Virus record (IMG/VR): IMGVR_UViG_3300036822_000136
Location: 1 to 36,867 of that record
Direction: 5' to 3' (one strand)
Source of the DNA: a virus
Length of the DNA stretch: 36,867 nucleotides
The stretch's first letter is position 1; each line of letters starts with the position of its first letter. Shown in pieces: positions 14,169 to 22,336 of this stretch. The notes beneath the pieces were generated by a model. That model made no database searches, was not told the DNA's origin, and worked only from the letters and a program-made list of their open reading frames with translations. Both the position numbers and the translations under genes were made by a program.

Positions 14169-15710
14169 ATGGCGGCAGATGAACATCACGCGCCTTCTCT
14201 GGGTTTGTTTGAAGTTGGATTCGCCTCATGGTCGCGGGTATTGAGTGTCAGTATCAATGACGATGTGCGGCTGTCGAATTTCAGCAATGCCTGCCGCGAG
14301 GCGGTGACCTACGTCGGCAAGGGATTAGACAAACCGATTGCGGTCGACACCTTGCTCGAGCTGGCGGAAACGCACGGCTTGGTCGAACAGGCCGGACTCG
14401 AGAACATCGAAGCGATGATCGGCCGCGCGTTCGAGCCGCCCACGTTTGCCGAGGCGCCGCAGCCGAAGGTCAACGGCGGCGCCGAGCCCGCGCCGGAGCG
14501 AGAGCAGCAGCCGCAGCTGCGCTATGCCACGCTCTACATCCCGCCCAATCCGATGGAGATTCCGCGCCGCGGCTGGCTGTATGGCGGCCACTACATCCGG
14601 CAAGCGGCAACGGCGACGGTGGCGCCGGGCGGATTCGGCAAGACCACATTGACGATTCACGAGGCGATCATGATGGTCGCCGCCGGGCTCGCGGTTTGGT
14701 ATTTGTCCGGCGAGGACCCCAAGGTCGAGATCGACCGCCGCATTGCCGCGCATTGCCTGCATCATCAGGTTAATCTGAGGACGTTCACCGGGCGCCTGTT
14801 TGTCGACGACAAAAGCACGTTTCCGCTGACGATCGCTACCGCGCCACGCACCGGCGCGGTCAAGTTCAACGATCAAGCGTTGACTGAATTCGAGCACGCG
14901 ATCCTGGCCTCGGAGATCGACGTGGTGATGCTCGATCCGTTCATCGCCTTTCACACCGTAGCCGAGAACGACAACGGCTCGATCGACGCGGTGACCAAGC
15001 GGCTGGCGGCGATTGCGCAGCGCACCGACAGCTGTCTCGAGATCTCGCACCATGTGCGCAAGCCGTTCATGGGCCAGGGCACGTTGACGGTCGACGATGC
15101 CCGTGGCGGCTCGGCGCTGATCAATGCCGTGAGGTCGGGCCGGGTGATCAACCGCATGACCCAGGCCGAGGCCGAGAACGCCAAGATCTCCAACGAGGAC
15201 CGGCACTTTTACATTCGCGTCGACCGCGGCAAGCGCAACATGGCGCCGCCCGACAAAGCGAGCTGGTTCCATCTGGTGTCGAAAGAGATCGCCAATGGCG
15301 ACAGCGTGCAGGCGCTCGAGGAATGGGAATTCCCGAAAGCGGCAAAGCCGACCGAGGCGGATATCATCTGGCTGCGGGTGGTGATGTTCGATCGACCGCT
15401 TGGCTTCGACCGACGCTCACCGGATTGGATCGGCGATGTTCTCGCCGAGCACTTCGAACGCGATCCGGATGACGAGGCGGATTTGAAATGGATCAGGCAA
15501 ACCGTCGCCCACCTCGTCAAGGAAAAGGTGATCCGCAAGACCAAGCTACGCAACAAGAATTCCAAGGAACGCACGCACTATGTCCTGTGTGATGCCAAAC
15601 CACATCTGACCGTGGTGCCACGCGACGGCGAGCCACCTCCGGCTGACGAGCTGCCGCTCGACGACAATGGCGATGATGACGATGAGCCGGACGATGACGA
15701 TCCAGCCTGA
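14169..15710 (+). CDS. RecA-fold replication ATPase (RepA/AAA_25-like helicase)
   Basis: 513 residues from ATG 14169, with TTAGGAAGTCGACC upstream. APGGFGKTTL (K158) is Walker A, and DVVMLDPFIAFH (D256) is Walker B. ISHHVRKP and ARGGSALINAVRSGR follow, as in RepA-type hexameric helicases. The first 130 residues are a separate helical domain, and the C-terminal 120 residues hold a winged-helix-like segment ending in an acidic tail (DDNGDDDDEPDDDD). It probably opens or drives phage replication. It is the last gene of the 12227-15710 operon and has a strong hairpin after its stop. Confidence 0.88.
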   Translation: MAADEHHAPSLGLFEVGFASWSRVLSVSINDDVRLSNFSNACREAVTYVGKGLDKPIAVDTLLELAETHGLVEQAGLENIEAMIGRAFEPPTFAEAPQPKVNGGAEPAPEREQQPQLRYATLYIPPNPMEIPRRGWLYGGHYIRQAATATVAPGGFGKTTLTIHEAIMMVAAGLAVWYLSGEDPKVEIDRRIAAHCLHHQVNLRTFTGRLFVDDKSTFPLTIATAPRTGAVKFNDQALTEFEHAILASEIDVVMLDPFIAFHTVAENDNGSIDAVTKRLAAIAQRTDSCLEISHHVRKPFMGQGTLTVDDARGGSALINAVRSGRVINRMTQAEAENAKISNEDRHFYIRVDRGKRNMAPPDKASWFHLVSKEIANGDSVQALEEWEFPKAAKPTEADIIWLRVVMFDRPLGFDRRSPDWIGDVLAEHFERDPDDEADLKWIRQTVAHLVKEKVIRKTKLRNKNSKERTHYVLCDAKPHLTVVPRDGEPPPADELPLDDNGDDDDEPDDDDPA

Positions 15711-15711
15711 T

Positions 15712-15763
15712 CCTCCGCGATAATTTTTAGGACCACAAGTGAGGTGTCAAAAATTATCGGAGG
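15712..15763. terminator. bidirectional terminator-like hairpin
   Basis: CGATAATTTTT (15718-15728) and AAAAATTATCG (15749-15759) pair over 11 bp, and CCTC/GAGG extend the stem outside a small bulge. T-runs and A-runs are inside the stem, so it can work on both strands. It sits between the convergent ATPase gene (stop 15710) and membrane zinc-ribbon gene (stop 15800), the expected place for a two-way terminator. Confidence 0.7.
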
Positions 15764-15799
15764 TACTGCGGTCATGCTGGTCCGCGTCGTTGCTGAAGC

Positions 15800-16141
15800 T
15801 CAGCGATACAGGAACGGCGGCCCGTCCTCGATCGGCTCGGCCCATACCCGACCGCTGCCATAATTCTCGACCCGAAAACCTGCCCGGCAGCTGGCATTGC
15901 CGCAATAGATGATGCCGGGCCGCTCCTCGGCATAAAAGCCTTCCTCGTCGCAGCGCGGGCAGCGGTTGGCGGCGATGCAAAGGCCGAGATCGTTACTGCG
16001 CGGGAATCCGTTCGAACGCGGAATAACAATCGGTTGCTGGTGTTGCAGGCGCGGAACGATGATGATGATCAGTGCGACGATCAGCGCGATCATCACCATC
16101 GCGGCGAGAGGTGCCCACCACATACCCAATTTTTCCGTCAT
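15800..16141 (-). CDS. membrane-anchored zinc-ribbon protein
   Basis: 113 residues from ATG 16141. Residues about 8-30 (WWAPLAAMVMIALIVALIIIIVP) are one transmembrane helix. The soluble part has CPRC and YCGNASC, which form a Cys4-like metal site. The N-terminus is short, so the bulk is probably on one side of the membrane. The ribosome-binding site is weak. Neighbouring PEP-CTERM genes suggest a cargo block; no family name is certain. Confidence 0.7.
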   Translation of the reverse strand: MTEKLGMWWAPLAAMVMIALIVALIIIIVPRLQHQQPIVIPRSNGFPRSNDLGLCIAANRCPRCDEEGFYAEERPGIIYCGNASCRAGFRVENYGSGRVWAEPIEDGPPFLYR

Positions 16142-16267
16142 GGCGGCAGGCCTGGGACCCCAAAATCGATCAGCCTGCCGCCCGGGCAGGACAAAGAGCG
16201 GTGGCCGCCGCAAACTGTCCCACCGATCCGCTGGCGCCCGAAGGCGCCAGCGGAGTTAACTGTTAGG

Positions 16268-16888
16268 TCAGGCGAGGCGCGGCGCGAACATCTTGCGCTT
16301 GTTGCGGAAGGCAAAGCCGAGCCCGACAAAGCCGAGCAGCAGCATGCCCCAGGTTGCAGGCTCTGGTACAGCCGCCACAGCCGTTTCGATGCGGTTGTGT
16401 TCGAAGGTGAATAGACTTCCGGTGGAATCGGTTAGCGTTAGCGAGTTGATCACTTCACCGTTGATGGCGTTCACCGTGAACCCGGACTGGCCATTACCGA
16501 TAGTGCCGAGATCAAAGTTGAACGTTCCGTCCGTAGCGTTCACGGCCAGCTTCACGTCGCCTGTGCCCGTCAAACTGAACACCTCCGTCGTGGTACCAAC
16601 TACGACGGTGTTGGTCGGGTCGAACACTTGATCGGTCAGACTACTGGTGTTGCCAATCTTTATGTCGTTGCCGTTGGCAGCGAACGTAAAGCCGGTCGAT
16701 AGGTTCGTGTAACGAACCACATCGAGATGCTGGCCATTGAGATGACCTAGAGCACTGTTGGTGCTCGAGGAGTCGGCGACGACGTTGTCGCCCGTCCCGC
16801 TCAGTTGAGGAAGGACTGTAACGTCTGCCATCGCTGGCGACGCCAGCGCAAAGCACAGTGCCGCCGTGCCAAGTAGAAGTTTTTTCAT
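16268..16888 (-). CDS. PEPxxWA-CTERM secreted protein
   Basis: 206 residues from ATG 16888, with CGAGGACCAA as RBS. A signal peptide (KKLLLGTAALCFALASPAMA) is followed by a beta-rich Thr/Asn/Gly-rich domain. The C-terminus has VPEPATWGMLLLGFVGLGFA and then RNKRK. This is the PEP-CTERM sorting signal of the PEPxxWA type: a PEP motif, a hydrophobic helix and a basic end. Such proteins are exported and processed by host exosortase. The mature domain is unlike any I recognise. The sorting machinery is not in this window. Confidence 0.9.
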   Translation of the reverse strand: MKKLLLGTAALCFALASPAMADVTVLPQLSGTGDNVVADSSSTNSALGHLNGQHLDVVRYTNLSTGFTFAANGNDIKIGNTSSLTDQVFDPTNTVVVGTTTEVFSLTGTGDVKLAVNATDGTFNFDLGTIGNGQSGFTVNAINGEVINSLTLTDSTGSLFTFEHNRIETAVAAVPEPATWGMLLLGFVGLGFAFRNKRKMFAPRLA

Positions 16889-16974
16889 TTGGTCCTCGTT
16901 TTAGTTGTTGATCTTAGACTTCGGGTTAGATTGGCCACCGCGCGTACGCGACAGCCGTTGTTGTTGCGCTTCCG

Positions 16975-17628
16975 CTAGGCAACGCCGAGAACGCGGCGAC
17001 GCTTGTGGAAGGCAAACGCCAAGCCGACGAAACCGAGGAGCATCATGCCCCACGTCGCGGGCTCAGGAACGGCGGCACTAATATCAATACCGCCGTTGAA
17101 CGAGCCTTCTCCGACCGAGGTGATCGTGTAGTGCTCATCAGCAGTAAACAGCGCACCGGCGAATGCAGCGTTGGTCGAAAACGCTGAGTCAGACACCCCG
17201 GTGAACAACGGAGTGGTGGCAAGCGTAACGCCGTTGATGGTGGTGCGCTCGATCACGGACCATCCCGCCGTCTGGCCGCTGACCGAAAATGACGACAAGA
17301 AGTCTTGCAGCGCATTCGGCCCCTTGAGGCCGGTTGCAGTGATGTCCAGGACCAGCGTGTGAGTGCCGGTCGTGGTCTGATCAACGTCCAACGTGTTGCT
17401 CGACAAGATGCCGGGAGGCGCTAGAAACGTTTCTGAGTTGATGCTCAGCGAATTCAGGTTGAATGCGCCGAACGATTGGTTCGTGACAGTTAAGCTACCG
17501 TCAGGGCTGGAGGCAGAGCCTGCCACCACTCCGTCAACCGTCGCCGTTAGGTTGATGGCGTCGGCATAAGCAGCTGACGCCGATAGCGCGCTGGCCGCAG
17601 CCAACGCGACAAGAAGTTTCCATGTCAT
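16975..17628 (-). CDS. PEPxxWA-CTERM secreted protein
   Basis: 217 residues from ATG 17628 (MTWKLLVALAAASALSASA), with GAGCGACTCCCA upstream; the longer frame to 17667 lacks an RBS. Signal peptide first, then a beta-rich Thr/Ser/Asn-rich domain (about residues 25-185). The C-terminal VPEPATWGMMLLGFVGLAFA and HKRRR form the same sorting tag as its neighbour. The two mature domains are otherwise not obvious paralogues. Both are probably transcribed together leftward with the 15800 gene. Confidence 0.9.
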   Translation of the reverse strand: MTWKLLVALAAASALSASAAYADAINLTATVDGVVAGSASSPDGSLTVTNQSFGAFNLNSLSINSETFLAPPGILSSNTLDVDQTTTGTHTLVLDITATGLKGPNALQDFLSSFSVSGQTAGWSVIERTTINGVTLATTPLFTGVSDSAFSTNAAFAGALFTADEHYTITSVGEGSFNGGIDISAAVPEPATWGMMLLGFVGLAFAFHKRRRVLGVA

Positions 17629-17829
17629 TGGGAGTCGCTCCACTGTGGGGTTCAACGCCGCACTCACTCACCGCGGGCCGTGGTCCGCGTGTCGCCGTTT
17701 GTTTGACTCAGAGATTCCCAAGCGCGGCGACCTTATGCCCAAAATGTCGCACGCGGTATATATCTAACGATAGTTCCGCTTAAGTTTTCCCCGTTGTCCG
17801 CGGATGACCGCAGCTCTTAAGCTCTGCGC

Positions 17830-18624
17830 ATGATTCACCGCTTCGTCCCGCGTGGCATTGCGCCGCCGACCTACCGGCGCACGGTGCCGCAATGGCTGCG
17901 CGCGCTGAGCGATCCGCCGCCGGTGTTCGATGACGACGAAGCCTATGAATTGATTGCGCATATCCGCAATACCGGGCAACTCGGCTCGGGCGAGATCCGC
18001 GAGGTCGATTCCTGGTATGGGCGACCGTGGGCGTCTGCCACGGTGGCGGCGCCGGTCAGCAAAGACGCCTCCGAGCGCACCAACGCCGAGATCCGCGCCG
18101 CCATGGCGGTCGAGGAGGCCAGGGCCGAGGCGCAAGCCAAAGCCCGGCGCGAGCAGTTCGCCAAAGAGCTGGTGCAGCTGCGCAAGCAGGTGGCCAAGCG
18201 CAAGGCCGAGCGCGATGAGCGCGACCGCCGCCGTCGTGAACATGAGCGTGCGCAATGGGAAGCGGCGCGCGAATACGAGCGCCTGCAGCTCGAGCGCCAG
18301 CGTGAGCAGGCCCGGCGCGATCGCGAATGGAACGAAGCCACCGCCAAGGCCGATGCCGAGCTGGCGGCGAAGATCCTGGCCAAGCAGCGGGTGCAGCAAG
18401 CCGAGGACATGGCGCATCGCCAGCGGGCGCCCGACCCCAACATTGTCCTCAAGCTGGCGCATGAGCATCGCAAGGCGGAAATTCTTCGCGCGCTCGAGGC
18501 GCTGCGTCAGCAGGGCGTGCGCGATATCCGCGTCGGCGATCTGATGCGGGTGATCGGTTGCAGCGATGAAGCCGAGATCCATCGCTGTGTGCAGGAACTG
18601 GGATTAGCGTGGCGGCCGGGATGA
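17830..18624 (+). CDS. coiled-coil protein with a C-terminal winged-helix-like end
   Basis: 264 residues from ATG 17830. Residues about 80-195 are a long Glu/Arg/Ala-rich coiled coil (AMAVEEARAEAQAKARREQF and onward). The last 60 residues (EILRALEALRQQGVRDIRV and IGCSDEAEIHRCVQ) look like a small winged helix. A 272-codon frame exists on the other strand, but its Leu/Gly/Arg-rich content looks like a complement of coiled coil. Possibly a structural or DNA-organising phage protein; the family is not recognised. Confidence 0.75.
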   Translation: MIHRFVPRGIAPPTYRRTVPQWLRALSDPPPVFDDDEAYELIAHIRNTGQLGSGEIREVDSWYGRPWASATVAAPVSKDASERTNAEIRAAMAVEEARAEAQAKARREQFAKELVQLRKQVAKRKAERDERDRRRREHERAQWEAAREYERLQLERQREQARRDREWNEATAKADAELAAKILAKQRVQQAEDMAHRQRAPDPNIVLKLAHEHRKAEILRALEALRQQGVRDIRVGDLMRVIGCSDEAEIHRCVQELGLAWRPG

Positions 18625-18706
18625 CCTGGGAAAACGGTTAAGTTCGACTTGAAAGTGCGCGGATCTCGGCGCAGCCTTGGTGGTCTCAACCGCAAAGGAT
18701 GGCCCG

Positions 18707-18949
18707 ATGGATCAGCAGCTTGTAAATGACCACAAAGCCCTGAAATTTCGCGAGATCGCCGAGCGCCGAGTTAATGCGATCGTGAAGGCATTGAGGTTGA
18801 TCGGCAACCTATCGCGCAAGCACAGCTATCAATACTCCGACTTGGAGGTTGATAAGATGTTCAGCGCCTTGCGCGATGCGTTGGACACCACGGAGGCGAA
18901 ATTCAAGGACAATCCGCCGCCGGTCCAACCCGGATTTCGGTTCGAGTGA
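18707..18949 (+). CDS. hypothetical small helical protein
   Basis: 80 residues from ATG 18707 (MDQQLVNDHKALKFREIAER), with AAAGGATGGCCCG before it. It is basic at the start and helical throughout, ending in a Pro-rich tail. It follows the coiled-coil gene by 82 bp on the same strand, and the winged-helix gene begins 37 bp later. No family is recognised. Confidence 0.65.
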   Translation: MDQQLVNDHKALKFREIAERRVNAIVKALRLIGNLSRKHSYQYSDLEVDKMFSALRDALDTTEAKFKDNPPPVQPGFRFE

Positions 18950-18986
18950 TCTGTTCAGCTTCCAGTATGGCGTACGGAGTCGTCCG

Positions 18987-19325
18987 ATGGCTGACGACGA
19001 CGATGATGATGATGACGATCAGGGCGCGTTCCGGTTCACCGATCCGCAGACGTCGCGCGATGCCGCGAAGTCGATCAAGGTCGGACCGATCATGTGGAAG
19101 ATCCTTGAATATCTGCAGCACCAGCCGATTCCGCGCAACGGTCAGGAAATCACCGATGCGCTCGAGCTGGTGTCGATCACGGTGGTGCCGCGGCTGGCGC
19201 CGATGCGACGCTGGGAGCTGATCGTCGACGTCGGCACCAGCGTCAACCCGCGCTCGGGCCGCATGCAGATGGCCTATGTGATCACCGACAAAGGCCGCAA
19301 GTTGCTCAGTAAGGACGCCGTCTGA
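18987..19325 (+). CDS. small winged-helix protein with a poly-Asp N-terminus
   Basis: 112 residues from ATG 18987, with GGAGTCGTCCG upstream. It begins MADDDDDDDDDQGAFRF, encoded by a GAC/GAT repeat. Then a winged-helix-like fold: TSRDAAKSIKVGPIMWKILEY, ITDALELVSITVVPRLAPM, RRWELIV and MAYVITDKGRKLL. This resembles a small DNA-binding regulator, and the acidic start could mask or mimic DNA. Its 3' end overlaps a leftward 49-codon gene by 20 bp. Confidence 0.7.
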   Translation: MADDDDDDDDDQGAFRFTDPQTSRDAAKSIKVGPIMWKILEYLQHQPIPRNGQEITDALELVSITVVPRLAPMRRWELIVDVGTSVNPRSGRMQMAYVITDKGRKLLSKDAV

Positions 19326-19455
19326 GATGCATCGGGCTCGGGCGCAGGAAGCACAGCGGCAAGCCATCATCGAACATGACCAGCGGACCGTCGCCGTAGC
19401 CATAGGCGATCAGCGCGCGGAGGATGCGCAGGCGGGCGATGTGCAACGAGGTCAT
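19306..19455 (-). CDS. 49-residue hypothetical protein
   Basis: Found by reading the minus strand: ATG 19455 with GGGGAAGCAATC upstream, 49 codons to TGA 19306. It begins MTSLHIARLRILRALIAYG and contains DDGLPLCFLRPSP. The third-position GC is high. The opposite strand also has an open frame (from 19326), but its composition is poor. Convergent with the winged-helix gene. Function unknown. Confidence 0.55.
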   Translation of the reverse strand: MTSLHIARLRILRALIAYGYGDGPLVMFDDGLPLCFLRPSPMHLRRRPY

Positions 19456-19512
19456 GATTGCTTCCCCAGTTTTCTGTCTCGACTGATTCAAAAAAAAGCC
19501 TAACATTCGCAA

Positions 19513-20715
19513 ATGCGTATACGCCTCACCCAGATTGACGGCAAGCTGCCCAATCTCGCGCTGATGAAGTTGGCGCACTATCACAAAGCGCGCGGCGACG
19601 AAATCGTCTTTTCTAAGCAGATCGAGCGTCCCAATACCGAACTGAACTACGATCGGGTTTATGGCTCGGCGATTTTCTCGTTCTCGGCTGAGCGAGTGAC
19701 GAAGTTCAAGCAGCACTGGCCGAATGCGTTCGTCGGCGGCACGCACAATGTGCTCGATAACATCACTGTCGAACAAATGCTCGGCATTGAGGAGTACGAA
19801 CACTATGACTATTCGATTTTTCCAAACTTTGAAGGTTCGATCGGCTTTACACAGCGCGGGTGTAGGCTCAAGTGCGGGTTTTGCGTCGTGCCGAAAAAAG
19901 AAGGTAAGGCGCGGTCAGTAAACACTATCGAACAAATTTATCGCGGCGAACGGACGCCAGACAATTTTAAGGCGGCGCTGAAGCGCTGGAAGGATCAGTT
20001 CGCCGAGCATGAGCGTAACAAACCGCAATTGCTCGATCTATTTCCCTCCGTTGAAGAACAACATAAATGGGAACTGCAAAAAGCTGCATTAGAGAAGGAC
20101 AAACCTGGCAGATATCACAAACTGCATCTACATCTACTCGACAATGACTTCTTTGGCCAGCCGCGCGAACAGTGGCAGGCACGGATGCGTGAGATCATTG
20201 ATGGTAAATTCAAGGTCTGTTTTAATCAGGGCATCAACACACGCATGATTGATGATGAAAGTGCCGAGGCGCTTGGTTCAATCCAGTTATATGACGACAG
20301 TTTCAAAACACGGCGTCTCTACACCGCGTGGGATAATCTCGGCGACGAAGAACGATTTTTCAAAGGCGTCGATACGCTCGAACGGCACGGCGTGAAGCCG
20401 TACAGTTTGCTGGTTTACATGCTGGTCGGCTACGACAAGCGCGAGACTTGGGACCGGGTACTCTACCGGTTCCGGCGTATGACCGAGCGTAAGATCCGAC
20501 CCTACCCGATGGTTTATGGCGATCGGCGACGGCAGCTCGAGCCGCAGCATCCGAGCTTGGGTCATCGCACTCTGGCCGAGTTCCAGCGTTGGGCCATACG
20601 TAAATACTACACCGTTGTTTCGTTTGAGGATTATGACGGCTCGGCCACAGAAAAGTTGGTCAAGACGGCAGATGGTTACCAGCCGCTATTAGCACTCACG
20701 GATGACTCTGTGTAA
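19513..20715 (+). CDS. radical SAM enzyme, unknown substrate
   Basis: 400 residues from ATG 19513. Residues 1-105 look like a cobalamin-binding-type Rossmann domain (MRIRLTQIDGKLPNLALMK and VYGSAIFSF). GCRLKCGFC (C117, C121, C124) is the CxxxCxxC [4Fe-4S] site of radical SAM enzymes. HLLDNDFFGQPREQW and FNQGINTRMID follow, typical of the barrel. A 60-residue insertion after the cluster is charged and helical. The region is AT-richer than its neighbours, pointing to transfer. The ParB-like gene at 20836 follows, so they may act together. Substrate unknown. Confidence 0.85.
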   Translation: MRIRLTQIDGKLPNLALMKLAHYHKARGDEIVFSKQIERPNTELNYDRVYGSAIFSFSAERVTKFKQHWPNAFVGGTHNVLDNITVEQMLGIEEYEHYDYSIFPNFEGSIGFTQRGCRLKCGFCVVPKKEGKARSVNTIEQIYRGERTPDNFKAALKRWKDQFAEHERNKPQLLDLFPSVEEQHKWELQKAALEKDKPGRYHKLHLHLLDNDFFGQPREQWQARMREIIDGKFKVCFNQGINTRMIDDESAEALGSIQLYDDSFKTRRLYTAWDNLGDEERFFKGVDTLERHGVKPYSLLVYMLVGYDKRETWDRVLYRFRRMTERKIRPYPMVYGDRRRQLEPQHPSLGHRTLAEFQRWAIRKYYTVVSFEDYDGSATEKLVKTADGYQPLLALTDDSV

Positions 20716-20792
20716 AAGCACAGACAAGCACGGCCACGCACACGAGTTTTAATTTGACTCTCGCAATATCGGCGCGCACCATCACACACGCA

Positions 20793-20815
20793 CCAGCACA
20801 TCAGAGCTGGTTTTT
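20793..20815 (+). terminator. short Rho-independent terminator or attenuator
   Basis: CCAGC (20793-20797) and GCTGG (20806-20810) pair over 5 bp with an 8-base loop, followed by TTTTT. It lies between the radical SAM gene and the ParB-like gene. The stem is short, so partial termination is likelier than full. Confidence 0.5.
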
Positions 20816-20835
20816 CTAGCGAGAGGAAATCAGCC

Positions 20836-21894
20836 ATGCCCGAGCAATCAGTGTTCGAGGAAATTATGTTGCATCATCCTCCCCCACTGCGAATCGAGCA
20901 CACGTTAGCCAAGGTTGATCTGATCGACTTTGATCTCGACAACCCACGGCTCCGCTACCTGCGTAGCCTCAATCCCGGGAAGTCCGACAGCGATCTGCTG
21001 TTTGACGATAACGACACCAAATGGCTCAAAGGCGATATCAAGGAAAAGGGGTTGCTTGACGCGCCATACGTCAAGCGCATTGCAGGCGGTCGCCATATCT
21101 GTGTCGAAGGCAACCGCCGACTGGCGTGTATGAAAAGCCTCACAGCTGAGTTCCCGGACGATGCCAAGTTCAAATGCATCCAGGTCCGGGTCTTGCCAGA
21201 AACGACGACAGAGGCCCAAGCCGCATTGCTCATGGCCTCGTTCCACGTCGCAGGCAAGTTGCAATGGGATGCACACGAAAAAGCCGGGCACATCTACCAC
21301 ATGACGCACGTGCTCAAAATCCCAGAAGAGGAACTGAAAAATACACTCCACATGGGTGCTCCGGCGATCAAGCGCACCGCCGAATCATATCGCATCCTAC
21401 GCGAAGTGTTTTGTACGATTGATCAGGGTGCCTACGCAAAGGATGCGGACGGTAAATGGTCTTTCTTCTCCGAAATGGTCAAGGATAAGCAATTGCGATC
21501 CCGCTATCACGAGAAGGACCCACGCTGGTGCGAGACATTCTCGCGTTGGGTGGGTGAAGGCCGCATCCCGAATGCTGCCGATGTACGTGCACTCCCGGAG
21601 ATTCTGGCACAGTCAAACGCGCGCAGAATCTTTGAAACTTCGCCCGCTGAGGAAGCATTCCGACTGTCTCGCATGGAGACCGATCGCAGCAATCCGGCCA
21701 ATATGAGCACTTTCTACAAGCAACTCCAAAAACTGCTTGATACGCTGATGGCCGCTGAGTTCAGGGACATCGAGCTCGCCGGTAATAACGAGGCCGCCAA
21801 ACTGCTCTTGCAGGACACCTACGCCAAGATCGGCGAATTCATGGAGCGGGCTGGAGTCCGTGTCATGCCGTCGTCGACTCGTCGCGTCGCCTGA
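20836..21894 (+). CDS. ParB-like nuclease-fold protein
   Basis: 352 residues from ATG 20836, with GAGAGGAAATCAGCC upstream. Residues 20-120 match the ParB/Srx-type N-terminal domain: VDLIDFDLDNPRLRYL, IKEKGLLDAPYVKRI and VEGNRRLACMKSL (EGNRR, 91-95). The remaining 230 residues are helical, with a dimer-like end. In phages such stand-alone ParB proteins are found beside DNA-modification or nucleotide-processing enzymes rather than a ParA. No ParA is near. The base composition resembles the radical SAM gene upstream. Confidence 0.85.
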   Translation: MPEQSVFEEIMLHHPPPLRIEHTLAKVDLIDFDLDNPRLRYLRSLNPGKSDSDLLFDDNDTKWLKGDIKEKGLLDAPYVKRIAGGRHICVEGNRRLACMKSLTAEFPDDAKFKCIQVRVLPETTTEAQAALLMASFHVAGKLQWDAHEKAGHIYHMTHVLKIPEEELKNTLHMGAPAIKRTAESYRILREVFCTIDQGAYAKDADGKWSFFSEMVKDKQLRSRYHEKDPRWCETFSRWVGEGRIPNAADVRALPEILAQSNARRIFETSPAEEAFRLSRMETDRSNPANMSTFYKQLQKLLDTLMAAEFRDIELAGNNEAAKLLLQDTYAKIGEFMERAGVRVMPSSTRRVA

Positions 21895-21907
21895 AGCAGA
21901 CGCCTAC

Positions 21908-21941
21908 CCTAGCGATCGCATTTCCCAATCCGATCGCTAGG
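21908..21941. terminator. perfect hairpin after the ParB-like gene
   Basis: CCTAGCGATCG (21908-21918) and CGATCGCTAGG (21931-21941) pair over 11 bp with a 12-base loop, 14 bp after the ParB-like stop. There is no T-run, so it may terminate weakly, protect the mRNA 3' end or bind a protein. Confidence 0.55.
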
Positions 21942-21979
21942 TCCTCAGCAAAATCAGATTTCGAACCAGGGTCATTCCC

Positions 21980-22336
21980 ATGGCTATGGACAACTTTGCT
22001 GTGCGCCAACTTGCCGATGGTCGGTGGATATGTATCGAGCTTGATCCCGATCCACCTTGGCGATCGTTTGAGCGTGAGACCCCAACGTGGCTCTGTCGCG
22101 AGCTTCATAGCGAGCCAGGGAGTAACCCAGATCAGGAAAGTGTTTTACGCCACCTCGGCGACGATCTCACTTTTCGGCAATGTCGCTTTGACGTCGTGGC
22201 CGAGCAGCTCGAGCAGCACGCGGACACGATCCTTCCCGCTCATACCTTGGTAGATGCCACCAAGGCCGCCCCAGAGATCGTTGCGATTGACGACACGGAT
22301 GCGATCGCCAAGCTTGAGCACTTTGGGCTCAGGTAG
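21980..22336 (+). CDS. possible small protein overlapping the NusG-like gene
   Basis: 118 codons from ATG 21980. The first 55 (MAMDNFAVRQLADGRWICIE and a Trp/Asp/Pro-rich part) look protein-like. The remaining codons run antisense over the end of the NusG-like gene, an overlap of 192 bp. A gene truncated by recombination and now ending in foreign sequence would fit. A short true gene with a missed frameshift near 22145 would also fit. Weak RBS. Confidence 0.35.
   Translation: MAMDNFAVRQLADGRWICIELDPDPPWRSFERETPTWLCRELHSEPGSNPDQESVLRHLGDDLTFRQCRFDVVAEQLEQHADTILPAHTLVDATKAAPEIVAIDDTDAIAKLEHFGLR

Noticed and set aside
14325-15272. 315-codon leftward frame
   Set aside because: It lies fully antisense to the ATPase gene with its Walker motifs. 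High GC gives long shadow frames here.
17764-18582. 272-codon leftward frame
   Set aside because: It is antisense to the coiled-coil gene 17830-18624, whose Glu/Arg/Ala heptads make a coherent protein. The leftward product is the expected Leu/Gly/Arg-rich complement and has no RBS.
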